This document shows positions 1 to 7,053 of a stretch of DNA of 12,547 bases, piece after piece (the first letter of the stretch is position 1; the number at the start of each line of letters is the position of its first letter). Origin of the DNA: Opitutales bacterium (GTDB lineage: Bacteria; Verrucomicrobiota; Verrucomicrobiia; Opitutales; UBA2987); the NCBI GenBank assembly GCA_021772555.1, contig JAJFLT010000108.1, positions 1 through 12,547 of the forward strand. Reading direction: 5' to 3'. A program made the position numbers and the translations under genes. The notes beneath the pieces were generated by a model. The model did no database searches, was not told the DNA's origin, and saw only the letters and a program-made list of their open reading frames with translations.

Positions 1-138
1 AAAGGCACCGGCAGGGTTGTTGAACATTTTACCCGGGCCGAAGTTTTTGGAGAAAACAACGTTCATGGATTGGCCGTCACGGTCGACCCCAACAATCCGC
101 AAGTTTTTTCCATCGATCCATATATGAATCCACAATAG
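1..138 (+). CDS. 3' end of an unidentified protein gene (partial)
   Basis: Frame 1 is open from the first base of the window to a TAG at 136-138, giving 45 C-terminal residues ending in DPYMNPQ. The piece is hydrophilic, with a run of beta-type residues (GLAVTVDPNNPQVFSID), and has no membrane segment or recognisable motif. I do not recognise the family. It is called coding because the frame is open to the edge, has ordinary codon use, and ends 126 bases before the thioredoxin start on the same strand. The start and most of the gene lie outside the window. Confidence 0.5.
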   Translation, partial: KGTGRVVEHFTRAEVFGENNVHGLAVTVDPNNPQVFSIDPYMNPQ

Positions 139-198
139 GCCATTTAAAGTCTCGGTTTCGGACGAGGTCGGGATCGGTACTTTCGCAACCTGTAAGTT

Positions 199-227
199 TT
201 CACAACCTGCTCCGACTAGATTATTAT
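199..227 (+). promoter_or_regulatory. Candidate sigma70-type promoter for the thioredoxin gene
   Basis: TTCACA at 199-204 (one mismatch to TTGACA) is followed after 17 bases by TATTAT at 222-227 (one mismatch to TATAAT). The -10 box lies about 38 bases before the thioredoxin ATG, leaving room for a short leader. The surrounding bases are AT-rich. This is a by-eye consensus match only. Confidence 0.4.
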
Positions 228-264
228 AAGAGTAATAAAAACTTAAAATAGGAATCATAATGCT

Positions 265-606
265 ATGAGCAGCGAATACACAATTAATGTGGCGGAATCC
301 ACTTTCAATGATGAAGTTTTACAATCGGGTAAGCCTGTGCTTGTCGATTTCTGGGCGGAATGGTGCGGACCTTGTAAAATGATCGCTCCGGTTCTCGAAG
401 AAATTGCTGAGGAACATATTGACTCCGTCAAGGTGGCCAAGGTGAATGTCGATGAAAATCCGGCTTTGGCCGATCGGTTCGGCATCAGCGCCATCCCTAC
501 GCTGTTAATTATTGAAGGCGGAAAGGTCGCCGAGAAAGTTGTCGGATTTTCAGGCAAAGACGCGCTACTTTCCAAGCTTGGCCTGGCCTCCGGTACAGCC
601 AATTGA
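265..606 (+). CDS. trxA: Thioredoxin
   Basis: A 113-residue cytoplasmic thiol-disulfide oxidoreductase of normal thioredoxin length. It reduces protein disulfides and is recharged by thioredoxin reductase. The active site WCGPC is at residues 33-37 inside the typical FWAEWCGPCKMIAP context, preceded by the VLVDFWA strand. The cis-proline follows in SAIPTLL (Pro78), and the buried Asp corresponds to the D of VDFW. There is no signal peptide, so it is a cytoplasmic thioredoxin rather than a TlpA-type one. The ATG at 265 has GGAA at 251-254 ten bases upstream; an ATG five bases earlier (260) opens only a two-codon frame. It has its own candidate promoter and converges with the HDOD gene. The family call is secure; the symbol is by similarity, since many genomes carry several paralogues. 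Confidence 0.95.
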   Translation: MSSEYTINVAESTFNDEVLQSGKPVLVDFWAEWCGPCKMIAPVLEEIAEEHIDSVKVAKVNVDENPALADRFGISAIPTLLIIEGGKVAEKVVGFSGKDALLSKLGLASGTAN

Positions 607-637
607 TCGATCGAGCAAGTATCCGGGGAAATTTACA

Positions 638-662
638 GCCCGAGGCAGCTTCTACTTCGGGC
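638..662. terminator. Possible bidirectional hairpin between convergent genes
   Basis: GCCCGA at 638-643 pairs with TCGGGC at 657-662 around a 13-base loop. It lies between the stops of the convergent thioredoxin (606) and HDOD (676) genes. Neither side has a strong T-run (the minus strand continues TGTAAATTT), so termination is plausible by position but weakly supported. Confidence 0.3.
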
Positions 663-675
663 GCCTGTGGAAACC

Positions 676-1530
676 TTAAATGGTCCGCAATAGTTTGTAC
701 ACCTCGACCAGTTCTTGACGCGCCTGGGGGAGAATCTCGGTAAGGTCGTTATCGCTCAAGCCGACATTTTCCAACACCTCCGGCGGCGCTTTAAGACTTG
801 AATTGCCGTTCTCTGACCGGGATGTCACACAAGCCGCTACTGTAATGCTGGAATGGAGAAGGCAAGCCATCGGCGTGTGTTCGGGCGCTTGCAACGGATT
901 TAGCTGATAAAAAACAGGCTGTGTAAGTTCGTTGCTAAAATTCCATTTTACCAGCATTTCGCTCCCGATCTCGGCATGATCGGCGCCGAATGTTTCTCTT
1001 TCCCACCGGGCCAGGGATAAATAATCCTTGTTTACACCGATATCGATGTCGCTCGAATATACCTCCATATATTTGTTCAAGATCCATTTCCCCACCGAAT
1101 GCACGAGGCCTATCGTATAGGCGGTATGGCTGTCGATGCCAGTGATGCGCGCGAATCGCTCCATAATGATGGCTGTCAAGACCGTGGTGCGCCAAATTTC
1201 CTCCGAAGTGAGAGGATAGGCGGACTTGCGGGTGTTCACCATATCCAGAATGGCTACAATGGCGGCCAGTTTATAGACTTCTTTGGAACCAAGGAGGGAA
1301 ATGGCCTCCTCGATGCTGTCAGTCGGGGTTGGCGTTCCAAAAAAGGCGCTATTGCTCAAGCGCATGACCGAGGTGGCCAGGGAGGAATCCACTTTTATGA
1401 TCGAGGCAATGTCACTGAGGTCCGAATTTTCATCCGCGATAGCCTGTCGGAGCCGGGCCAGGACATGATGGGATGGAGGCACGGTATTGAACCTGCGAAT
1501 AAAGTCTTTCAGTTCCTCCAACATTTGCAT
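676..1530 (-). CDS. HDOD-domain signalling protein
   Basis: A 284-residue soluble protein that is almost entirely one HDOD domain, a catalytically degenerate relative of HD phosphohydrolases found in bacterial signalling and regulatory proteins. Diagnostic pieces in order are an N-terminal FNTVPPSHHVLARLRQAI (about 14-31), DLSDIASIIKVDSSLATSVMRLSNSAFFG (37-65), SIEEAISLLGSKEVYKLA (72-89), GLVHSVGKWIL (141-151) and ADHAEIGSEML (about 183-193). In the third block the metal-binding His-Asp of true HD enzymes is His-Ser, as expected for HDOD. No fused GGDEF, EAL, kinase or receiver domain is present. The frame also offers Met3 (1524) as a start; no clear Shine-Dalgarno decides between them. It is divergent from the SDR genes and convergent with thioredoxin. 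The actual partner or signal is unknown. Confidence 0.85.
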   Translation of the reverse strand: MQMLEELKDFIRRFNTVPPSHHVLARLRQAIADENSDLSDIASIIKVDSSLATSVMRLSNSAFFGTPTPTDSIEEAISLLGSKEVYKLAAIVAILDMVNTRKSAYPLTSEEIWRTTVLTAIIMERFARITGIDSHTAYTIGLVHSVGKWILNKYMEVYSSDIDIGVNKDYLSLARWERETFGADHAEIGSEMLVKWNFSNELTQPVFYQLNPLQAPEHTPMACLLHSSITVAACVTSRSENGNSSLKAPPEVLENVGLSDNDLTEILPQARQELVEVYKLLRTI

Positions 1531-1649
1531 GGCTATATCGGCTTGTTAGGAAAACACTAAAATAAATGAAAACCGAAAGCTCCATGTACTCCGGTTTCCA
1601 AGGTTTAAAATAGGTTGCCCAATGTTGAATATTCTTTAAAACGAACTCC

Positions 1650-2366
1650 ATGACTAAAACAGCTCTTGTTGCGGGAGTGGGTTCCGGTTTGGGTGAATCT
1701 TTGGTGCGAAAACTGGCTCAAGAGGGTTGCCGGGTCGCCATGTTTGCGCGATCGGCGGAATATCTGGCGGGTTTGGAAAATTCTCTAAAGGCGCAAGGCC
1801 ATGAGGCTTTGGCTGTTCCCACCGACTTGACCGATAAAGAAAAAGTGGCCGATGGGTTTAAAAAAGTCAGGGAAAACCTGGGGCCGATCGATATCCTCAT
1901 CTATCATGCCGGGGCCGCCCAATGGAGCGGGCTCATCGATACTACGGCGGAACAATTCGAGCAAGCCTGGAAAGTCATCGCCTACGGAGGCTTTCTCTGC
2001 GCCCAGGAGGCAGTCGGCGATATGCTGGCTCAGGGCGGCGGCGCCATCCTTTTTACCGGCGCAACTTCCGGATTACGGGGTAGCGCCAGGGCATTGGCGT
2101 TCAGCAGCGCAAAGTTTGCCCTGCGGGGATTGGCGGATTCCCTGGCCCGCGAACTATGGCCGAAAAACATCCACGTAGCTCACATAGTTATCGACGGATG
2201 GATCGATTCAAAAGCGGTCCGTGAGCGATTGGCTCCGTCAGCGGACGAACCCGTGCTGAATCCAAATTCCATTGCCCAAAACTATTGGAATCTCATCATG
2301 CAGGAAAAATCTGCCTGGACTTTTGAAATCGAACAGCGCCCCCACAAGGAAGAATTTTTTACCTGA
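1650..2366 (+). CDS. SDR-fold protein lacking the catalytic Tyr (SDR_c10-like)
   Basis: A 238-residue Rossmann-fold protein of the short-chain dehydrogenase/reductase superfamily. The nucleotide-binding loop is present as GVGSGLGES (residues 9-17), with Arg34 after the second strand (MFARS) and Asp59 in PTDLT. The active site is unusual: the YxxxK tyrosine is Phe151 (FSSAK, Lys155 kept), the position 13 residues earlier that normally holds Ser is Ala138, and the NNAG motif reads YHAG (85-88). The helix after it (KFALRGLADSLARELWPKNIHVAHIVIDGWID) is typical of the known SDR subgroup described as having Phe in place of Tyr (cd05373, SDR_c10). It may therefore not be a classical alcohol/ketone reductase. 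The ATG at 1650 has no clear Shine-Dalgarno. It lies 52 bases before a second, intact SDR and is probably cotranscribed with it. Confidence 0.85.
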   Translation: MTKTALVAGVGSGLGESLVRKLAQEGCRVAMFARSAEYLAGLENSLKAQGHEALAVPTDLTDKEKVADGFKKVRENLGPIDILIYHAGAAQWSGLIDTTAEQFEQAWKVIAYGGFLCAQEAVGDMLAQGGGAILFTGATSGLRGSARALAFSSAKFALRGLADSLARELWPKNIHVAHIVIDGWIDSKAVRERLAPSADEPVLNPNSIAQNYWNLIMQEKSAWTFEIEQRPHKEEFFT

Positions 2367-2418
2367 CGCCAATTTTGATTAGAACCCCAACTCAATCGTT
2401 TAACAAACCAACATAATT

Positions 2419-3297
2419 ATGGATAAGACTTCGAATCAAATGAACGTTCTAGTAACCGGCAGCACCAGTGGTTTTGGCCGATCAATCGTGGAGACCCTGG
2501 CACTAAAGGGCCACCGGGTTTTTGCCAGCATGAGGGGTATTGGGGGTAAAAACTCCAGCGTCGCCCGGGAACTTGAGGAATGGAGCCGACGTGAAGAAGT
2601 CAAACTCGAGGTGGTGGAACTGGATGTATTGGACGAATCCTCGGTTGATTCGGCTGTGCAAGGCATTCTGGCCAGCGCCGGACATATCGACGTGGTGGTC
2701 AACAATGCGGGTATCGGTTCCTCCGGCTACCTGGAAGGTTTTACCATGGAGCAGGCCCGGCACATTTTCGATGTCAATACGCTTGGACCGCTACGGGTAA
2801 ACCGCGCCGTGCTGCCCTCTATGCGCGATAGAAAATCCGGCCTCCTCATTCACATAACCAGCGCCACCGGACGCCTTTATATTCCCGGGCTGAACATCTA
2901 CAGTGGAACGAAATATGCCCTCGAAGCCCTCGTGGAATCCTTTTCCTACGAACTGGCGCCCTTCGGCATTGACTGTGTATCCATCGAACCGGGGGGTTAT
3001 CCAACGGATATAGCGGGAAACGTCACCGCCGCCGCCGACACCGACCGCTTGGCCGGCTACGGCGAGGGAACCAACCCGGCTTCAGGCTTGTATGCTTTTT
3101 TTGGAGAACAATTCAGCCGCCCCAATCCTCCCGACCTGAAAGAAATTGCTGATAGCGTTAGCGATCTCATCGATATGCCTGCCGGGCAGCGCCCATTGCG
3201 AATAGTAGTCGGTGATGTCGGCACCGATGGCCTCGAAGAATTGAACGATGTCACGGAAAAGATTCAGAAGAAATACCTCGATTCCATTGGATTGTGA
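2419..3297 (+). CDS. Classical short-chain dehydrogenase/reductase
   Basis: A 292-residue NAD(P)-dependent oxidoreductase of the classical SDR type, resembling the 17-beta-hydroxysteroid-dehydrogenase-like group. The motifs are intact: TGSTSGFG (13-20), Arg39 after beta-2 (SMRG), LDVLD (68-72), NNAG (95-98), Asn120 in FDVNTLG, Ser148 in HITSATG, and Tyr161/Lys165 in YSGTK. The PGGYPT segment (191-196) follows as the usual post-catalytic loop. The C-terminal part from about 200 is an extended substrate-binding region. Basic residues Arg39 and Arg50 near beta-2 would fit NADP but do not prove it. The start at 2419 lacks a clear Shine-Dalgarno; Met8 (2440) is an alternative. The substrate is unknown. 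It directly follows the Tyr-less SDR, suggesting a paired function. Confidence 0.9.
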   Translation: MDKTSNQMNVLVTGSTSGFGRSIVETLALKGHRVFASMRGIGGKNSSVARELEEWSRREEVKLEVVELDVLDESSVDSAVQGILASAGHIDVVVNNAGIGSSGYLEGFTMEQARHIFDVNTLGPLRVNRAVLPSMRDRKSGLLIHITSATGRLYIPGLNIYSGTKYALEALVESFSYELAPFGIDCVSIEPGGYPTDIAGNVTAAADTDRLAGYGEGTNPASGLYAFFGEQFSRPNPPDLKEIADSVSDLIDMPAGQRPLRIVVGDVGTDGLEELNDVTEKIQKKYLDSIGL

Positions 3298-3443
3298 TCT
3301 CGTGACAACCATCAGGATTCGACCGAACACGGGTTTTACTTGCTTTATCATTTTGCTCGGTTAATACTTCGTCAACCAAGCAAACGAAGCCATTTACGGA
3401 TTGTATGCGGTCAACTTGAAAACCCCGGCTCCGTGCCATTAAA

Positions 3444-4139
3444 ATGAAAAGAAAAAGTCTTTATATTGCCGCCCTCATTACCTCTGTCTTTTCATTAATT
3501 TCATTAGCAGCCTCCAGCGATATTCCCAGCGGCAAACTTTTGGAATTACACGATTGCGAACTGATCGCGGGTGGCTGTATCGCCTCTTCCGAATCCACCC
3601 TCGGCGGTCGTTCCCTCCTGCGGGTCTGGAATTTTGACGATGGCGTTCATACCGGGCAGGATTTTTCCGGCTTGCAGGTTGCCCTTCTGCAAGTCGCCAA
3701 TACCAACCTCGCTTTTCCCACCACCCTGCCCACCGGAAGCGTCATTTATCTTCCTCCCGAGGCCAGCCGCGCACAACGAATAGCTCTCGTCGATTGGCTC
3801 AGGGCCGTGAACCCTAATATCTCCGCCGGAACCGTCGAAGAAAAAATTGCCCCCATAAAAATCTCCGGGGCCGCTGAGATCGTTTCCCTTTCAATAGGCC
3901 AGTCCATTGCCTTGGAGACACAATCTTTAGTCAACGGCGGCCCCGAACACTGCGTCGGAATGCTTTGGTACAACCCACGCTCCCGCCTCAATTCCTTTGA
4001 CGTTCTTCTCAACCGCAAATCCACGGTGCGGGAAAAAGGACTCCAACTGACATGGAACAACCACCTCGCCAAAAGTGTTTTTTTGGGAAGCTTTGGCAAA
4101 AAATCCACCCACTACGCAGCCAACAAGACCGAACGCTGA
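3444..4139 (+). CDS. Secreted DUF1326-like protein
   Basis: A 231-residue protein with an N-terminal signal peptide (basic MKRK, hydrophobic YIAALITSVFSLISLAA, probable cleavage around residues 23-25), so probably exported. Cysteines at 38 and 45 flank a short CELIAGGC segment, followed by LLRVWNFDDGVHTGQDFSGLQVALLQV and then VIYLPPEASRAQRIALVDWLRAVNP. This arrangement resembles DUF1326 proteins (Cys-rich start, a central G..dG...sGL strand, then a 'yvD..At..Qr.al' helix). The resemblance is by eye and the function of that family is not established. One further Cys (170) lies in EHCVGMLWYNP. It is 146 bases after the SDR pair and 60 bases before the molybdenum hydroxylase genes on the same strand, so it could be a periplasmic accessory of that operon. 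That role is inferred from position only. Confidence 0.6.
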   Translation: MKRKSLYIAALITSVFSLISLAASSDIPSGKLLELHDCELIAGGCIASSESTLGGRSLLRVWNFDDGVHTGQDFSGLQVALLQVANTNLAFPTTLPTGSVIYLPPEASRAQRIALVDWLRAVNPNISAGTVEEKIAPIKISGAAEIVSLSIGQSIALETQSLVNGGPEHCVGMLWYNPRSRLNSFDVLLNRKSTVREKGLQLTWNNHLAKSVFLGSFGKKSTHYAANKTER

Positions 4140-4199
4140 AGGGACGATGGCAAATACTTGTCCCCCACTCTGCTCAACCCACCATCCATAACTGCCTGA

Positions 4200-4877
4200 A
4201 TGCCGGGAAATAATAAAAATCCCAAGGGTAACACCTCAAACGCTCTTTCAAGGCGCGAATTCCTGAAGGGCGTAAGCGTTTCCGCTGTGACCGCGGCGGC
4301 AACTCAGGCCGAGCATTTGGCAGCCCAATTAAAGGATGTAAACGACGAAAAAATCGCTGGACCGGAAGGAGCGCAGGTTACGCTCAACATCAACGGGGTG
4401 AAAAGAAACCTCGTTCTGGAGCCCCGGGTCACCCTCCTGGAAGCCATCCGGGAGCACTTGAACCTGACGGGGCAAAAAGAAGTTTGCGACCGGGGTACCT
4501 GCGGGGCCTGCACCGTGATGGTCGATGGCATCCCTCAATATTCCTGCATGAAACTGGCCATTGACTCGCAGGACGAAAAAATCACCACCGTGGAAGGACT
4601 CTCTCCCGACGGCCAACTCAACAAAGTGCAGCAAGCCTTTGTGGAGTGCGATTCCCTCATGTGCGGTTATTGCACGCCGGGATTTGTGGTCAACCTGACC
4701 GCTCTGCTCAAAAGCAACCCCCGACCGACCGAGGTCGAAGTGCGGGAAGCCTGTTCGGGCAATCTTTGCCGTTGCGGGACCTATCCGCGCATTTTTGACG
4801 CAGCTTTGAAAGTTGCCGGAGTTAAGACCAAAAGTCGTGTACAAATACTTTCTGCCAAGGATATTTTAAATGCCTAG
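4200..4877 (+). CDS. Tat-exported [2Fe-2S] subunit of a molybdenum hydroxylase
   Basis: A 225-residue small subunit of the xanthine dehydrogenase/aldehyde oxidoreductase family, which carries electrons from the Mo centre to FAD. A twin-arginine signal is visible as SRREFLKG (17-24), followed by an Ala-rich stretch, so the assembled complex should be periplasmic. The plant-type ferredoxin cluster ligands are Cys96, 101, 104 and 116 (CDRGTCGAC...C). The second, helical [2Fe-2S] domain has Cys155, 158, 190 and 192 (CGYC and CRC). Both sets show canonical spacing. PaoA (YagT) of E. coli is the best-studied relative with the same Tat arrangement. The ATG at 4200 has no obvious Shine-Dalgarno but yields a properly placed Tat motif. 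The gene ends in an 8-base overlap (ATGCCTAG) with the Mo subunit, implying translational coupling. Confidence 0.92.
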   Translation: MPGNNKNPKGNTSNALSRREFLKGVSVSAVTAAATQAEHLAAQLKDVNDEKIAGPEGAQVTLNINGVKRNLVLEPRVTLLEAIREHLNLTGQKEVCDRGTCGACTVMVDGIPQYSCMKLAIDSQDEKITTVEGLSPDGQLNKVQQAFVECDSLMCGYCTPGFVVNLTALLKSNPRPTEVEVREACSGNLCRCGTYPRIFDAALKVAGVKTKSRVQILSAKDILNA

Positions 4878-7053
4878 CTGGCCCCAAAATCCGAAATACC
4901 TGGGCAAATCCAGCCAACGGGTGGACGGTCCGGTAAAAGTAACCGGTGCAGCCCGATACTCCTCGGACATCCACAACAACGGTTGGCTCTATGGGATGAT
5001 TCTGCGTTCCAAATGGGCCAACGCCAAAATTCATTCCATCGATTTATCGGCGGCCCTGAATTCTCCCGGCATCAAGGCGGCCATCAAAGTGCGGGAAGAT
5101 GAATTTATAGCTCATTTTTATGGGCAGGAATTGGCTGCCGTGGCCGGAACAAACAAACAGGCCTGTCTCGACGCCTTGGCCTTGATCAAAGTCGACGCGA
5201 CCGAACTACCCCATGTGGTCGACGAGAAAACAGCTGTAAATCCCGATTCGGTTCGGGTCTTTCCGGATTTTCCCAATATCGGTGATCCTCGGGTACGGGA
5301 AAATGGAGAGGTGGATCAAGCATTTGCCCAAGCCACTACAATCGTCGAGGGGCATTATACCACCCAGATACAAATGCACCATTGTCTGGAAACTCATGGC
5401 AACACCGCCCATCAGCAGGGAGACACCCTCACGGTATGGGCCTCCACCCAAGGGGTGTTCAGTGTTCGTGATGGATTGGCCGGCAACCTCGAAATTCCGC
5501 AAAACCAGGTACGCGTCATCAGCGATTTCATGGGTGGCGGTTTCGGTTCCAAATTCGGTCCTGGTGTGGAGGGCATTCTGGCCTCCCGGTTGACCCGCCA
5601 AACCGGCCTCCCGGTCAAGCTCATGCTCCCCCGTTATGACGAAGCCAAAGCGGTCGGTTACCGCCCTTCCTCGTTTCAACAAATTCGCATGGGCGCCGAT
5701 GCCGATGGGAAAATCATCGCCTTTGAAATGAATGCATTCGGCTCGGCTGGTTACGCCAGCGGTCCCAGCACTGCCGGTGGCGGCGGACGGGCCGGCTTTC
5801 CCGCTCCCTATATTTACGACATACCCAATACCAGGGTTCGCCAGGCCGGTGTCGCCTTGAATTCAGGTTCTGCGCGGGCTTTCCGGGCGCCGGGTCATCC
5901 CCAGGCCTCCTTCGGGATGGAATCCATCATGGATGAAATGGCCCTCAAACTGAAAATGGATCCACTCGATTTTCGTTTGAAAAACGACACCCACGACTCC
6001 ACACCGGCGGAGATCCGAAGAAAGGAATGGAAATTAGCGGCCGAGCGTTTCGGTTGGAAAAAAAAGTATCGGTCTCCCCGCAGTTCACCCGGAATCATCA
6101 AAACCGGGATCGGCCTGGCCGGGGGCACCTGGGGTGGCGGCGGCCGCGGAACCCAAGCCGAATGCCAGATAAATGCCGACGGATCGGTGGAATTGCGCTG
6201 CGGAACCCAGGATCTGGGAACCGGCACACGCACGCTCATGGCCATGATCGCGGCGGAGATTTTCGGCCTTGAACCCGGACAGGTCACGGCCCGTTTGGGA
6301 GACACGCTATTCCCTCCCTCTGGCGGCAGCGGCGGCAGCACCACGGCGGCATCGGTATCGCCCGCCATTCACAATGTCTGCCACAATGCCTTGAAGGAAT
6401 TGCGGGAAATGAGCGGAGTGGAAAACCCCACCGGAGACAATTGGCGGGAGGCCTGCCGGAAAATCGGAATCCAGCCCCTCATTGCCCAAGGGCGTTGGGT
6501 GGAAGGCCTCTCTTCACGCGGCGTGGGCGGTGTGCAGATGGCGGAAGTCACCGTGGACACCGAAACCGGCGTGGTTAAGATTAAAAAAATCGTCTGCGTC
6601 CAGGATTGCGGCCTCGTCGTGAACCAATTGACCTGTGAAAGCCAGGCTTACGGAGGCGTCATCATGGGCATCGGCTACGCCTTGTTCGAGGAGCGGATCA
6701 TGGACCCACTATCCGTAGTCGTCCTCAACCCCAATTTTGAAACCTACAAGCTGCCCGGAGCCCAGGACATGCCCGAAATCGATATTACCCTGCTGGACAT
6801 GCCCGAGCGCGGAGTCATCGGAGTCGGTGAACCGGTCACAATCCCGACCGCTGCCGCCATCGCAAACGCAGTGGCCAACGCACTCGGTGTGAGGATTCCT
6901 AGCATTCCGATCACACCGGACAAGGTACTGGCCGCTCTGGGCGAAGTGCCCAATAAACCCGCGGCGTCGCTAGCCGGAAGCTGGGGAAATTTTCACAAAA
7001 AACTCCATTGGGATGAAATTCAACCCGCCCAGGCGCCAGAAGAGGGACACTGA
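4870..7053 (+). CDS. Molybdopterin-binding subunit of a molybdenum hydroxylase
   Basis: A 727-residue catalytic subunit of the xanthine dehydrogenase/aldehyde oxidoreductase family, of PaoC-like length. The N-terminal a/b hammerhead domain (about 20-115) precedes the two Mo-cofactor domains. Visible motifs are MGGGFGSKFG (221-230), ARAFRAPGHPQASFGMESIMDEMA (335-358), CGTQDLGTGTRT (444-455), GGSGGSTTAAS (485-495) and GVGEP (651-655), where Glu654 aligns with the conserved catalytic base. The reaction is hydroxylation of an aldehyde or N-heterocycle using water; the substrate cannot be assigned. It has no signal peptide, so export would depend on riding with the Tat-tagged Fe-S subunit. AAGGA at 4857-4861 lies eight bases before the ATG. 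Its stop overlaps the FAD-subunit start (TGATG). No XdhC/PaoD-like chaperone is encoded within the window. Confidence 0.93.
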   Translation: MPSWPQNPKYLGKSSQRVDGPVKVTGAARYSSDIHNNGWLYGMILRSKWANAKIHSIDLSAALNSPGIKAAIKVREDEFIAHFYGQELAAVAGTNKQACLDALALIKVDATELPHVVDEKTAVNPDSVRVFPDFPNIGDPRVRENGEVDQAFAQATTIVEGHYTTQIQMHHCLETHGNTAHQQGDTLTVWASTQGVFSVRDGLAGNLEIPQNQVRVISDFMGGGFGSKFGPGVEGILASRLTRQTGLPVKLMLPRYDEAKAVGYRPSSFQQIRMGADADGKIIAFEMNAFGSAGYASGPSTAGGGGRAGFPAPYIYDIPNTRVRQAGVALNSGSARAFRAPGHPQASFGMESIMDEMALKLKMDPLDFRLKNDTHDSTPAEIRRKEWKLAAERFGWKKKYRSPRSSPGIIKTGIGLAGGTWGGGGRGTQAECQINADGSVELRCGTQDLGTGTRTLMAMIAAEIFGLEPGQVTARLGDTLFPPSGGSGGSTTAASVSPAIHNVCHNALKELREMSGVENPTGDNWREACRKIGIQPLIAQGRWVEGLSSRGVGGVQMAEVTVDTETGVVKIKKIVCVQDCGLVVNQLTCESQAYGGVIMGIGYALFEERIMDPLSVVVLNPNFETYKLPGAQDMPEIDITLLDMPERGVIGVGEPVTIPTAAAIANAVANALGVRIPSIPITPDKVLAALGEVPNKPAASLAGSWGNFHKKLHWDEIQPAQAPEEGH

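Noticed and set aside
1099..1560. A 153-codon + strand ORF opposite the HDOD gene
   Set aside because: It lies antisense to a gene with clear HDOD motifs, and its translation has no recognisable features.
1570..1597. AAACCG/CGGTTT inverted repeat in the divergent HDOD-SDR intergenic region as an operator
   Set aside because: Six-base arms with a 16-base spacer are near chance level, and there is no regulator gene next to it.
3340..3389. Nested short inverted repeats (TTGCTT/AAGCAA and CTTCGT/ACGAAG) as a terminator after the second SDR
   Set aside because: The stems are six AT-containing pairs with no T-run after them. They may be chance or an operator, but the evidence is too weak to annotate.
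4329..4844. A 171-codon minus-strand ORF opposite the Fe-S subunit
   Set aside because: The opposite strand has all eight canonical cluster Cys, and this frame has no domain signature.
5206..5682. A 158-codon minus-strand ORF inside the Mo-subunit gene
   Set aside because: It is the antisense shadow of a well-conserved molybdopterin-binding domain and has no motifs of its own.
5895..6368. A 157-codon minus-strand ORF inside the Mo-subunit gene
   Set aside because: It is Pro/Ser-rich antisense translation of Gly-rich cofactor-binding motifs, as expected by chance.
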